DNA from: Candidatus Zhuqueibacterota bacterium
GTDB taxonomy: Bacteria; Zhuqueibacterota; Zhuqueibacteria; Residuimicrobiales; Krinioviventaceae
Length of the DNA: 35,829 nt
Assembly: GCA_016928775.1 (NCBI GenBank)
Contig: JAFGKD010000035.1
Span: 1-35,829 of the forward strand
Direction of reading: 5' to 3'
Shown here: piece by piece, positions 1-7,795 of the stretch
How the letters are laid out: every line of letters starts with the position of its first letter
Position numbering within the stretch: the first letter of the stretch is position 1
Program-made: the position numbers and the translations under genes
The notes under the pieces: model-generated
The model's input: only the letters and a program-made list of their open reading frames with translations
Databases searched by the model: none
Told to the model about the DNA's origin: nothing

Positions 1-76
1 CGCGGATTGAACGGATGGGACGGATTCTAACGGATGAAGAAATCCGTTCCAATCCGTTAAATCCGTTCGATCCGCG
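1..76. repeat. Long imperfect palindrome made of CGGAT/ATCCG units
   Basis: CGGAT occurs at 3, 12, 21 and 31, and its complement ATCCG at 42, 52, 61 and 70. Every pair is placed symmetrically (positions i and j sum to 77), so the two arms can fold into one hairpin of about 35 bp with a four-to-six-base loop near 36-41 and only a few mismatches (17-18 against 59-60, 27-28 against 49-50). It looks like an interspersed intergenic palindrome rather than a terminator, since no T-run follows. The window begins here, so the element may extend to the left. Confidence 0.8.
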
Positions 77-97
77 TTCCATTATTTGAGTGATCAC

Positions 98-123
98 CCG
101 TGGCTTGTAAACTTTGCTAAAAA
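98..123 (+). repeat. Short element shared with the xylA leader, copy 1
   Basis: This 26-base stretch begins CCGTGGCT and ends TGCTAAAAA. It matches positions 6342-6367 at 22 of 26 bases by eye. It lies directly before butyrate kinase copy 1, as the other copy lies directly before xylA. The bases before it (ATTATTTGAGT, 81-91) also resemble those upstream of the second copy. It may be a dispersed repeat or a shared leader/operator; the sequence alone does not decide. Confidence 0.5.
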
Positions 124-128
124 CTACG

Positions 129-1217
129 ATGTTACAGATGTGTCGTGCGGACAAAAAAATCTCGGATTCCTATAATATACTCGTCATCAATCCCGGATCA
201 ACATCGACCAAAGTTGCTTTATACAGCAACGACAATCTCGTCGATTTGCAGATTTTCCCAGTTGAAAAAAAATCCGAAAATTCCATTTGGAGCGATTTTG
301 ATACGAGACTGGCGGCAGTCCAATACTTTTTGCACGATCGGCGTGTCCAACATTTGGATGCCGTCGCCGGTCGGGGTGGATTGCTCAAGCCGGTGCGATG
401 CGGTACCTATCTGGTGAATGAAACTATGCTTGCTGATGCCCGTAAGGGAGTGCAAGGTCAACACGCGGCAAATCTTGGATGCGCTTTGGCGTATACAATC
501 GCAAAAAAGTATGCCTGCGCTGCCTATGTTGTGGATCTTGTATCGGTGGATGAATTTGCAGCGCCGGCACGTTATTCCGGACATCCGCTCATCGAGCGGC
601 GAACGTTGTCGCATGCCCTGAGTATTCGAGCGTCCGCTTTCAAAGCCGCTTCTCTTTTGCAAAAAAATATCGAGGACACGCACTTTATCGTCGCGCATAT
701 GGGCGGCGGAATTTCAGTCGCGGCAGTAAAGAGCGGACGAATTGTCGATGTAAATGATGCCGCCGGTGCCGGCCCTTTTTCGCCGGAACGCACCGGATCG
801 TTGCCGCTGCAGCAGTTCGTTGATCTCTGTTTTTCCGGAAAATATGCCAAAGATGATATCAAACGAATGGTTATGGGACAAGGAGGTCTGAAAGCCTACC
901 TGGGAACCGATAATGTGCACCATATCGAATCCAGAATTGACTCTGGCGAAAATAACGCAAAAGAAATCTTTGATGCCATGATATACCAAATCGCCAAAGA
1001 AATTGGTGGCATGAGCTGCGTTCTCCACGGCAAAGTTGATGCGATCATTTTCACTGGTGGAGTGGCAAAATCAACAAGAGTGGTGCAAGAACTGAAGAAT
1101 AGAGTCGGATTTATTGCGCCGGTATTCACCTTTACTGAAGAATTGGAAATGCCGGCGCTGGCTTTGGGAGTGTTACGCGTACTCAAAGGGATTGAAGTCG
1201 CACACATTTATGAATAA
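129..1217 (+). CDS. buk: Butyrate kinase, copy 1 (divergent paralogue)
   Basis: An ASKHA-fold acyl kinase of 362 residues, the usual length for butyrate kinases. It converts butyryl or branched-chain acyl phosphate plus ADP into the free acid plus ATP in the cytoplasm. The phosphate-binding motif NPGSTSTK is at residues 21-28, followed by AHMGGGIS, GPFSPER and LHGKVDAIIFTGG blocks typical of the family. Compared with copy 2 at 28665 it has lost one residue and the acidic pair in the loop before GPFSPER (AAGAGP against ALDGDGP). It also reads DLVSVDE where copy 2 has DPVVVDE, so substrate preference may differ. The start is uncertain: ATG 129 is used here, ATG 138 or TTG 114 are possible, and no good ribosome-binding site is seen. 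It overlaps the next gene by 8 bases, suggesting one transcript. Acetate or propionate kinase is less likely given the motif set. Confidence 0.9.
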   Translation: MLQMCRADKKISDSYNILVINPGSTSTKVALYSNDNLVDLQIFPVEKKSENSIWSDFDTRLAAVQYFLHDRRVQHLDAVAGRGGLLKPVRCGTYLVNETMLADARKGVQGQHAANLGCALAYTIAKKYACAAYVVDLVSVDEFAAPARYSGHPLIERRTLSHALSIRASAFKAASLLQKNIEDTHFIVAHMGGGISVAAVKSGRIVDVNDAAGAGPFSPERTGSLPLQQFVDLCFSGKYAKDDIKRMVMGQGGLKAYLGTDNVHHIESRIDSGENNAKEIFDAMIYQIAKEIGGMSCVLHGKVDAIIFTGGVAKSTRVVQELKNRVGFIAPVFTFTEELEMPALALGVLRVLKGIEVAHIYE

Positions 1218-1950
1218 AGTATTTATGGTCAAATTATCGTCTAAAAAAAGATATGCCATTATTCCTCTCCTCATCGGAACGCTGCTGATCGCTATTTTTA
1301 AAATTCTGCCGCTGGTACAGTATATTGATAAACTGATCGATTTGTATGAACCCGTTTTGGATGAGAAGCTGCCAATTGTGCAGTTCTACGATGGCAGAAT
1401 AGACATCGAGGGAGAACTCCCACATAAAGTCACCCTTGAAAATGGTGCGTATGTTCTGTTTGATTCAATATATAACGACTCGCTCTTTAAGGATTTACCG
1501 GCAACATCACTTTTTATTTCTGAGCGCGATATCCGCATCAAAACAAAAGCTGAAATTGTCAGATTGTCTCTGGATAAAATTATTTTAGAAGACAAAGGTG
1601 AATCCATGGTGCTGGAGCCGCTCAGACTCAGGGAAAAAATCCAGCGATATAGAAATTTGGCCATTATCATAATCGATGCTGCGCTTTTTTTTCTCATTGC
1701 CATGAGCTTGACAGGCATCGCTCTTTTAGCTGCCGGTATCGGTTTTATGATCGACGCTTTTACCCAGGGTGCCTTTACTTTTGGCGAACTGTTAAATTTT
1801 GCCAGTTTTACATTACTTTTTTTCATTTTTCTGTGGATTATTTTCGGTTCCAATTCAATGACTGTTTTAAAAATTTTTGTTATTTTTTACTTTGCAATCA
1901 TGACAGCTTTTGTATATTTGAGAGTATTTATAAAACGCAGTTTGAATTAA
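1210..1950 (+). CDS. DUF1189-like membrane protein
   Basis: A 246-residue predicted inner-membrane protein. One hydrophobic segment lies near the N terminus (about 15-37). A soluble extracytoplasmic domain of roughly 110 residues follows, carrying LPIVQFYDGRIDIEG and a VLFDS strand, and then three or four hydrophobic segments fill the C-terminal third. This plan and the 'P-x-dG...fDS' pattern resemble the DUF1189 family, whose biochemical role is not established to my knowledge. ATG 1210 overlaps the end of butyrate kinase; ATG 1225 is an alternative. It sits just before the mla genes, so an envelope role is a fair guess but only a guess. Confidence 0.7.
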   Translation: MNKVFMVKLSSKKRYAIIPLLIGTLLIAIFKILPLVQYIDKLIDLYEPVLDEKLPIVQFYDGRIDIEGELPHKVTLENGAYVLFDSIYNDSLFKDLPATSLFISERDIRIKTKAEIVRLSLDKIILEDKGESMVLEPLRLREKIQRYRNLAIIIIDAALFFLIAMSLTGIALLAAGIGFMIDAFTQGAFTFGELLNFASFTLLFFIFLWIIFGSNSMTVLKIFVIFYFAIMTAFVYLRVFIKRSLN

Positions 1951-1988
1951 TTTTACACGTCAATTTGAATCACAAAAGAAATTTTAGT

Positions 1989-2756
1989 TTGAAACCGTAC
2001 GTACAGTCTTTTTTCATCTTTCTGCGTCATGTACATGGGGTTGCAGAAATGTTTGGTCGCTCCATTGCGCTCTCCTTCATAAAGCCTTTTTATGTTCGAG
2101 AAACATTTGAACAAATGTTTCATATTGGTGTCAAATCGCTGTCTATTGTCTTGATGACATCAACCTTCACCGGGCTGGTGCTGGCCCTGCAATTTGGGCA
2201 CGAGATGGCGGTTTATGGCGCCAAAATGTACACCGGTTCGGTGTTAAGCGTTGCTCTGGTGCGTGAGCTTGGGCCGGTCATTATTTCATTGGTGGTGGCA
2301 GGACGAGTTGGCGCCGGCATCACCGCCGAGCTCGGGTCCATGGCCGTCACTGAACAAATTGATGCGATGCGCGCTCTGGGCACCAATCCTTATAAAAAAC
2401 TGGCAGCAACCCGTTTTGTCGCGCTAACAGTTATGCTACCCATTCTTGTTGCTATCGGCGACGTATGTGGCATGATCGGCGGATGGATCGTTTCGGTCAC
2501 TACTTTGGGCATTAGTTCCGATTTTTACTGGAACCTTGCAATACAGTATCTCTACTTTTCTGACCTGTTTTCCGGCTTGCTCAAACCATTTGTCTTTGGA
2601 ATGAGCATCGCGACGATTGCGTGTTATCTCGGATTTTCCGTCACCGGTGGCACCAAGGGCGTCGGTGAGGCAACAACCAAATCGGTTGTCGTTTCATCTA
2701 TTCTCATTTTTGTTCTGGATTTTTTTATCACCAAAGTCACTTTAGGGGCAGTCTAA
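1989..2756 (+). CDS. mlaE: MlaE-family ABC transporter permease
   Basis: The permease of the Mla (MCE-type) phospholipid transporter in the inner membrane, which works with the ATPase and MCE substrate-binding protein encoded directly downstream. The conserved family core is clear: GLVLALQFGHEM, LVRELGPVIISLVVAGRVGAGITAELGSM split over adjacent helices, and then EQIDAMRALGTNP. Five or six hydrophobic helices are visible. The start is uncertain. TTG 1989 gives 255 residues, the normal family length including the amphipathic N-terminal helix. ATG 2049 would cut the usual N terminus to 235 residues, and TTG 1965 is also possible. It lies 38 bases after the DUF1189-like gene and 7 bases before the ATPase. 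Confidence 0.93.
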   Translation: MKPYVQSFFIFLRHVHGVAEMFGRSIALSFIKPFYVRETFEQMFHIGVKSLSIVLMTSTFTGLVLALQFGHEMAVYGAKMYTGSVLSVALVRELGPVIISLVVAGRVGAGITAELGSMAVTEQIDAMRALGTNPYKKLAATRFVALTVMLPILVAIGDVCGMIGGWIVSVTTLGISSDFYWNLAIQYLYFSDLFSGLLKPFVFGMSIATIACYLGFSVTGGTKGVGEATTKSVVVSSILIFVLDFFITKVTLGAV

Positions 2757-2763
2757 AAGTTAC

Positions 2764-3507
2764 ATGAATCACGATCTGTATAAAATTATTTTTCGGGATA
2801 TTTATAAATCATTTGAAGGCAAAAAAGTACTGTGCGGGCTCAATTTGGACATCAAGCGCGGCGAAACGCTGGTTGTGCTGGGACGCAGCGGGTGCGGCAA
2901 AAGCGTCACGCTAAAAATCCTGCTCGGCCTTTTGTACCCGGACAGTGGACAGGCCTATGTTGATGGGCAGGAGGTAACGAATTTGCCGGAGAAAAAAATG
3001 GTACAGGTCCGGAAAAAAATCGGAATGCTTTTTCAGGGTTCGGCGTTGTTCGATTCGATGACGGTTGGCGATAATGTCGCTTTTGCCTTGGCAGAACATT
3101 CGAATAAATCCAAACACGAAATTGCCGAAATTGTGAGCAGAAATTTAGAGTTCGTTGATCTTGCTGGCTCCGAGCATTTGATGCCGTCAGAATTATCGGG
3201 TGGTATGAAAAAGCGCGCCGCTCTGGCGCGTGCGATGGCCTATCAGCCGGAAATTCTGCTTTATGATGAACCGACCACCGGCCTCGATCCAATCACGGCA
3301 ACCACCATCAATGCTTTGATCCGAAAGACACAAAATGAATACGGTGTGACCTCTATTGTCGTCACCCACGAATTGGATAGCGGCTTTAGCGTGGCTGATC
3401 GAATTGCAGTGATGGACAGGGGTCAAATTTTGGAGATCGGCACGATTGATGAGATAAGAAAGAGTGCGAACGAATTTGTGCAAACGTTTATAGCAGGGCC
3501 GAAATGA
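2764..3507 (+). CDS. mlaF: MlaF-family ABC transporter ATPase
   Basis: The cytoplasmic ATPase that powers MlaE/MlaD lipid movement. It has 247 residues, the family's normal size. Walker A GRSGCGKS is at 40-47, the ABC signature LSGGMKKR at about 144-151, Walker B LLYDEP at about 165-170 with the adjacent TTGLDP D-loop, and the switch histidine in VVTHEL. LSGGMKKR in place of the general LSGGQ is characteristic of the Mla/MCE-associated subfamily. The stop overlaps the next start (ATGA), so translation of the ATPase and MlaD is likely coupled. Confidence 0.95.
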   Translation: MNHDLYKIIFRDIYKSFEGKKVLCGLNLDIKRGETLVVLGRSGCGKSVTLKILLGLLYPDSGQAYVDGQEVTNLPEKKMVQVRKKIGMLFQGSALFDSMTVGDNVAFALAEHSNKSKHEIAEIVSRNLEFVDLAGSEHLMPSELSGGMKKRAALARAMAYQPEILLYDEPTTGLDPITATTINALIRKTQNEYGVTSIVVTHELDSGFSVADRIAVMDRGQILEIGTIDEIRKSANEFVQTFIAGPK

Positions 3508-4472
3508 AAACTCGAGAACAGATGGAAAAAAGCCATGAGATCAAAGTTGGTCTCATGATTTTAATTGGAATTGCGATTATCATTTTTGTCATTTTCGCTG
3601 TTGGACAACAGCAAGGCATATTGGAAGAACGATATGTATTGAATGTTTATATGGCACGCGTCAATGGACTGCAAACCGGCGCTCCGGTACGTCTCAATGG
3701 CGTGCGCGTTGGCTCGGTAACCGGCGTTGGTTTTCCGGACGATCTAAACAATCCACAAATACGAGTCTCCCTCGAAATCCTCACGCGCGTGCAGGATCGC
3801 ATTCGGGCGGATTCGGAAGCCTTTATCGGCACACTCGGATTGCTGGGTGACAAGTTTGTTTCAATCACCATGGGGAGCATGGATTATGCCGTGCTCAAAA
3901 ACGGCGATTTTTTGCGCGGTACAGATCCCATCGATGTCGAAAAGCTTATCGATGAGAGCGTTGCTACGTTTGATGAATTAAAAGAAACAACCGCACTGTT
4001 AAAAGAAATTAGTGACAAGATCAATCGTGGTGAAGGAACTATCGGTCTGTTGGTGAATGATCCCGGCTTGTACAAAAATATCAACGAATCATTGACTTTT
4101 TTCACTAATCTTGGTCATCAGCTCAATTCGAGCGAAGGTTTATTGGCGCAAATTTTGCGCGACACAACAATGTATGATGAATTGTATACTTTTCTCAAGA
4201 ACGCGAATGTTTTGGCCGATAGCCTTGTTAATGGTAGTGGCTCCGCCGCAAAACTGGTGCATGATCCCGGATTTTACAATGAGCTCATTGACAATCTGGA
4301 GGAAATAAAGGCGATCACCGCGAAACTGAATCAAGGTGAAGGAACGGCCGGACAACTATTGACCAATGCAAAATTATATGATGATCTTGTACGCGTGACC
4401 ACTGATCTCGATAGTTTGGTAAATGACATACGAGAAAATCCAAAACGCTATGTGACGATAAAGGTGTTTTAA
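3504..4472 (+). CDS. mlaD: MlaD-type MCE-domain lipid-binding protein with C-terminal repeats
   Basis: The periplasmic, membrane-anchored substrate-binding subunit of the MCE transporter. Residues about 11-33 form a single N-terminal anchor (VGLMILIGIAIIIFVIF), and the MCE domain follows at about 38-120 with the typical VNGLQTGAPVRLNGVRVGSV core. The C-terminal half (about 170-315) holds four loosely repeated units of the form G-x-G-x2-G-x-L-x-(D/N)-x2-(L/M/F)-Y-(x)-(D/E/N)-L, ending in NPKRYVTIKVF, and is predicted to be helical. MlaD of E. coli lacks these repeats; longer MlaD-like proteins in other phyla carry such tails. ATG 3504 overlaps the mlaF stop by four bases. Confidence 0.92.
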   Translation: MKTREQMEKSHEIKVGLMILIGIAIIIFVIFAVGQQQGILEERYVLNVYMARVNGLQTGAPVRLNGVRVGSVTGVGFPDDLNNPQIRVSLEILTRVQDRIRADSEAFIGTLGLLGDKFVSITMGSMDYAVLKNGDFLRGTDPIDVEKLIDESVATFDELKETTALLKEISDKINRGEGTIGLLVNDPGLYKNINESLTFFTNLGHQLNSSEGLLAQILRDTTMYDELYTFLKNANVLADSLVNGSGSAAKLVHDPGFYNELIDNLEEIKAITAKLNQGEGTAGQLLTNAKLYDDLVRVTTDLDSLVNDIRENPKRYVTIKVF

Positions 4473-4478
4473 AAGATC

Positions 4479-4898
4479 ATGCAGCAAACAAATGATATAA
4501 TAACAACACAACGAATTGATAAATGGCTCAATATTGCCTGTTTGTTCAAAACGCGCAGCAAAGCGAGCAAAGCGTGCGACGAGCGACGCGTCAAAGTCAA
4601 TGGCGTGGTGGCCAAACCGGCGACGTTGGTCAAAAGTGGCGATGAAATCACCTTAAAGTCGCCCGGGGGAAAGTTTGTCACTTTGCAGGTGCTGGCCATA
4701 TCCCGTCGCAATGTCTCGGCAAAAGATGCAAAATCACTCTACAAAGTAAAAGAACTCGAGCTTTCCGAAGAGGCGAAAGAATTAATGGAAATTTTTGCGC
4801 AAGCGATAACCTACGACAAGCCCAAATATAAAGGTCGGCCGACAAAAAAGGAACGACGCAAGCTGGAAAAGCTCAAGCAAGAGAAAGAGCTATTTTGA
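4479..4898 (+). CDS. hslR: S4-domain RNA-binding protein, Hsp15-like
   Basis: A 139-residue basic protein with an N-terminal S4 RNA-binding domain (about 9-75): RIDKWLNIACLFKTRSKASKAC, then RRVKVNG and KSGDEITL. The lysine/arginine-rich tail (KGRPTKKERRKLEK) is typical of Hsp15 (HslR), which binds stalled 50S subunits carrying nascent chains. It starts 6 bases after mlaD and is probably the last gene of that transcript. The function in ribosome rescue is inferred from family; other small S4 proteins (RqcP/YlmH-like) share the fold. Confidence 0.85.
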   Translation: MQQTNDIITTQRIDKWLNIACLFKTRSKASKACDERRVKVNGVVAKPATLVKSGDEITLKSPGGKFVTLQVLAISRRNVSAKDAKSLYKVKELELSEEAKELMEIFAQAITYDKPKYKGRPTKKERRKLEKLKQEKELF

Positions 4899-4911
4899 CC
4901 TGAAAAATTCG
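4898..4911 (+). repeat. 14-base intergenic motif, copy 1
   Basis: ACCTGAAAAATTCG occurs here immediately after the S4-protein gene and again exactly at 35747-35760. In both places a CACGAAG-type segment follows: on the minus strand here (4921-4942 region) and as tandem CACAAAGA/CACGAAGC units at the other copy. It is probably a dispersed intergenic repeat. Confidence 0.45.
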
Positions 4912-5011
4912 CGCATACGAGCCTTCGTGTGAGTTGTTTGTGACTTATCCGGGTTTAAAAAGCGCACAATTCATCTTTATATAAACAATGACCCTTAAAC
5001 AGGAGCACGTG

Positions 5012-6271
5012 ATGAAGAAAAATGGTGTCTACGACATGGCGCTTGAGCAGTTGGATGCGACGGCCAAACGAATCAAACTCAATCCAGACATTCACCGAGT
5101 TTTGCGGCATTGTGAAAAAGAGTTGACGGTCGCCTGTCCCGTTGTGATGAATGACGGATGCATAGAAGTTTTTGAGGGCTATCGGGTGCAACACTCGAGT
5201 GCTCGCGGGCCATGCAAGGGAGGCATACGGTTTCATCAAAGTGTTTCTGTTGATGAAATCAAGGCATTGGCGATGTGGATGACATGGAAGTGCGCCGTGG
5301 TGAATATACCCTTTGGCGGCGCCAAAGGCGGCGTACAGGTCGATGTGACCAAGCTTGAAAAGGAAGAAATCCGGCGACTCACACGTCGTTTTACTGTCAA
5401 TATCATGCCGATCATCGGTCCGCATCATGATATTCCTGCCCCGGATGTAAACACCAATGCCGAGACCATGGGGTGGATCATGGACACGGTGAGTATGTAT
5501 CAGGGTGCCACAGTGCTCGATATCGTGACGGGTAAATCAACAGATTTGGGTGGCAGTGCCGGGCGCCGGGAAGCCACTGGTCGTGGCGTAATGCTCAGCA
5601 CACTCGAGCTTTTAAAGCGTTGGCACATTGATCCCGAGAAAATATCGATCGCTGTCCAGGGATTTGGCAACGTCGGCTCAGTGAGCGCTGATTTGCTGCA
5701 TAAAGAAGGCTGCCGCATCGTAGGTGTGAGCGATGTCAGTGGCGCTTATTATAATCCAAACGGGCTGCCTATTCGGCGAATGCTTGAGCACTGTCAAACC
5801 ACAAAACATCGGACGCTTGATGGTTTTGATGCTCCCGGTGTGTCCAAAATAAAAAATGAAGAACTACTGGAGCTGGATGTTGATGTCCTTGTTCCCGCCG
5901 CACTGGAAAAACAGATTACCAATCAAAATGCAGAAAAGATACAGGCAAAAGCTATTGTTGAAGGAGCGAATGGACCAACCACCCCGGAAGCAGAGCGTAT
6001 TCTTGTCAAAAAAGGCAAGGTTATTGTGCCGGACATTTTAGCCAATGCAGGCGGTGTGGTTGTCTCTTATTTTGAATGGGTGCAAAGCATTCAATCCTTT
6101 TTTTGGGATATCGAAGCCGTCAACAAAAATCTCAAAAAAGTGATCGTCAAATCCTTTGCCGATGTTTGGGAATTATCCTTGCGAGAACGTCTGACAATGC
6201 GCGATGCTGCAACCCAGATTGCCGTGCAACGCGTCGCCATGGCCATGGAAGAGCGCGGCATTTTCCCATAA
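5012..6271 (+). CDS. gdhA: Glutamate dehydrogenase, probably NAD(H)-linked
   Basis: It interconverts glutamate with 2-oxoglutarate and ammonia in the cytoplasm. At 419 residues it matches the hexameric short-chain class. The substrate-binding GPCKGGIRF block, MTWKCAVVNIPFGGAKGG with the catalytic lysine, and PAPDVNT are all present, followed by a Rossmann domain with GFGNVG. The second beta strand ends in an acidic residue (IVGVSD), which in this family favours NAD over NADP. ATG 5012 is chosen because AGGAG at 5001-5005 lies six bases upstream; the earlier ATG 4988 has no such site. It stands alone between two intergenic regions, so it probably has its own promoter. Confidence 0.93.
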   Translation: MKKNGVYDMALEQLDATAKRIKLNPDIHRVLRHCEKELTVACPVVMNDGCIEVFEGYRVQHSSARGPCKGGIRFHQSVSVDEIKALAMWMTWKCAVVNIPFGGAKGGVQVDVTKLEKEEIRRLTRRFTVNIMPIIGPHHDIPAPDVNTNAETMGWIMDTVSMYQGATVLDIVTGKSTDLGGSAGRREATGRGVMLSTLELLKRWHIDPEKISIAVQGFGNVGSVSADLLHKEGCRIVGVSDVSGAYYNPNGLPIRRMLEHCQTTKHRTLDGFDAPGVSKIKNEELLELDVDVLVPAALEKQITNQNAEKIQAKAIVEGANGPTTPEAERILVKKGKVIVPDILANAGGVVVSYFEWVQSIQSFFWDIEAVNKNLKKVIVKSFADVWELSLRERLTMRDAATQIAVQRVAMAMEERGIFP

Positions 6272-6309
6272 ATATTAGTTGTTTATATTTCATTCAATTA
6301 ATTATTATA

Positions 6310-6339
6310 TTGAGTTGAAAGATTGAAGCAAATGATAAT
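6310..6339 (+). promoter_or_regulatory. Possible promoter of xylA
   Basis: TTGAGT (6310-6315) and GATAAT (6334-6339) are separated by 18 bases, a fair match to sigma70-type elements in the AT-rich gap before xylA. The shared CCGTGGCT element begins three bases after the -10 box, so it would lie at the start of the transcript. The match is not strong. Confidence 0.3.
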
Positions 6340-6341
6340 AT

Positions 6342-6367
6342 CCGTGGCTCATAAGCTGTGCTAAAAA
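6342..6367 (+). repeat. Short element shared with the buk leader, copy 2
   Basis: This is the second copy of the CCGTGGCT...TGCTAAAAA element seen at 98-123 (22 of 26 bases alike). Here it ends 19 bases before the xylA start codon. GTGCT and AGCAC around 6358-6371 could form a small hairpin (TGTGCTAAAAAGCACA). Confidence 0.5.
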
Positions 6368-6386
6368 GCACAAGGAAGGAGTGATT

Positions 6387-7721
6387 ATGTCCGTAAAACT
6401 TACTATCGGCAACAGGGAGTACTTTCCCGGTGTCGATCAAATCAAATATGAAGGTCCGGAATCCAAAAATCCATTGGCATTTAAATTTTACGATCCGGAA
6501 AAGGTGGTCGCCGGCAAAAAAATGCGAGACCACTTTCGCTTTGCAATCGCTTACTGGCACACCTTTTGTGGCACCGGCGAAGACCCGTTTGGTCCGGGGA
6601 CGGTCGATTTTCCCTGGGACGCTGCCGACGATCCTCTGCAAGCTGCAAAAGATAAATTGGACGCTGCCTTTGAATTTTTCACCAAACTTGGCGTTGGCTA
6701 TTATTGCTTTCACGACCGTGACCTGGCGCCGGAGGGCTCTTCTGTAACGGAATCCGAAGATAATTTGCATACACTGGTCGAGCTGGCAAAACAGAAGCAA
6801 AGGGAATCTGGCGTGAAATTGCTCTGGGGAACGGCGAATGTCTTTTCCAATCCACGCTATATGAATGGCGCGGCGACAAATCCCGATTTTGCCGTGGTGA
6901 CACACGTTGCCGCACAAATCAAGGCGGCGATTGATGCGACTGTTGAATTAGGCGGCGAAAACTATGTGTTCTGGGGTGGGAGAGAAGGCTATTTTTCTCT
7001 ATTGAATACGGACATGAAGCGCGAGCTCGAACACATGGGAATGTTTCTGACCAAAGCGCGCGATTATGGACGAGCAAACGGCTTCAAGGGGACTTTTTTA
7101 ATCGAACCGAAACCCATGGAACCAACAAAACATCAATATGACTATGATGTGGCAACGGTTATCTGCTTTTTGAAAAAAAATAGCCTGGACAAGGATTTTA
7201 AAATAAATATTGAAAATAACCATGCCACCTTGGCCGGCCACTCGTTTTCGCATGAGGTTCGTTTGGCGGCCGACAACGGCTTGCTTGGCAGCCTGGATGT
7301 CAATCAGGGCGATCCGCACAATGGCTGGGATACCGATGAATTTTTGCACGACGTACCGGAGGCCACCCTGCTGATGCTGGAAATTCTGCAAGCGGGCGGT
7401 ATTGCACCAGGCGGCATGAATTTCGATGCCAAAACGCGTCGCAGCTCAACGGATCTGGAAGATATCTTTATCGCACATATCAGCTCAATGGATACCCTGG
7501 CGCGCGGTTTGATGATCGCTGACAATATCCTCACAAAATCCGATCTCCTCGAGATGCGCAAAAATCGATACGCAAGCTTTGATTCCGGCAATGGCGCAAA
7601 ATTCGAAAAAGGTCAACTTGGCTTGCAAGAATTACGCGATTTGGCAGTTCAATACGGCGATCCCAAAAAAATCAGCGGCAAGCAGGAGTTGTACGAGTCA
7701 ATAATCAACCAATATCTCTAA
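6387..7721 (+). CDS. xylA: Xylose isomerase
   Basis: It converts D-xylose to D-xylulose (and glucose to fructose) with divalent metal ions. The 444-residue length places it in the longer class II family. Visible motifs include [13 protein letters not shown] with the catalytic histidine, [27 protein letters not shown] with a metal-binding glutamate, [12 protein letters not shown], and the GSLDVNQGD metal-ligand region. ATG 6387 is preferred because GGAAGGA lies six bases upstream; a GTG at 6381 is in frame but sits in that spacing. No xylulokinase or xylose transporter is next to it; the gene appears as a single unit with its own terminator. Confidence 0.95.
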   Translation: MSVKLTIGNREYFPGVDQIKYEGPESKNPLAFKFYDPEKVVAGKKMRDHFRFAIAYWHTFCGTGEDPFGPGTVDFPWDAADDPLQAAKDKLDAAFEFFTKLGVGYYCFHDRDLAPEGSSVTESEDNLHTLVELAKQKQRESGVKLLWGTANVFSNPRYMNGAATNPDFAVVTHVAAQIKAAIDATVELGGENYVFWGGREGYFSLLNTDMKRELEHMGMFLTKARDYGRANGFKGTFLIEPKPMEPTKHQYDYDVATVICFLKKNSLDKDFKINIENNHATLAGHSFSHEVRLAADNGLLGSLDVNQGDPHNGWDTDEFLHDVPEATLLMLEILQAGGIAPGGMNFDAKTRRSSTDLEDIFIAHISSMDTLARGLMIADNILTKSDLLEMRKNRYASFDSGNGAKFEKGQLGLQELRDLAVQYGDPKKISGKQELYESIINQYL

Positions 7722-7727
7722 GCTGAT

Positions 7728-7756
7728 AAAGCCCCGACCGAATGTCGGGGCTTTTT
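7728..7756 (+). terminator. Intrinsic terminator after xylA
   Basis: AAAGCCCCGAC (7728-7738) pairs perfectly with GTCGGGGCTTT (7744-7754) around a five-base loop CGAAT, and a run of five T follows the GC stem (7752-7756). It begins six bases after the xylA stop and separates xylA from the respiratory block. Confidence 0.92.
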
Positions 7757-7795
7757 CTTGGCCCTCGCACGCCATTTTATTCTCTTTTCAGGATT

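Noticed and set aside
1..76. CRISPR-like repeats or an intrinsic terminator
   Set aside because: The units are mirror-symmetric with no spacers of normal length, and no T-run follows the hairpin.
219..698. Minus-strand open frame of 159 codons inside butyrate kinase
   Set aside because: It is a shadow of the clearly conserved plus-strand kinase and has no family features.
7742..7795. Upstream ATG as start of heme O synthase
   Set aside because: This ATG lies in the loop and stem of the xylA terminator and the added residues are not family-like; ATG 7796 or GTG 7802 fits better.
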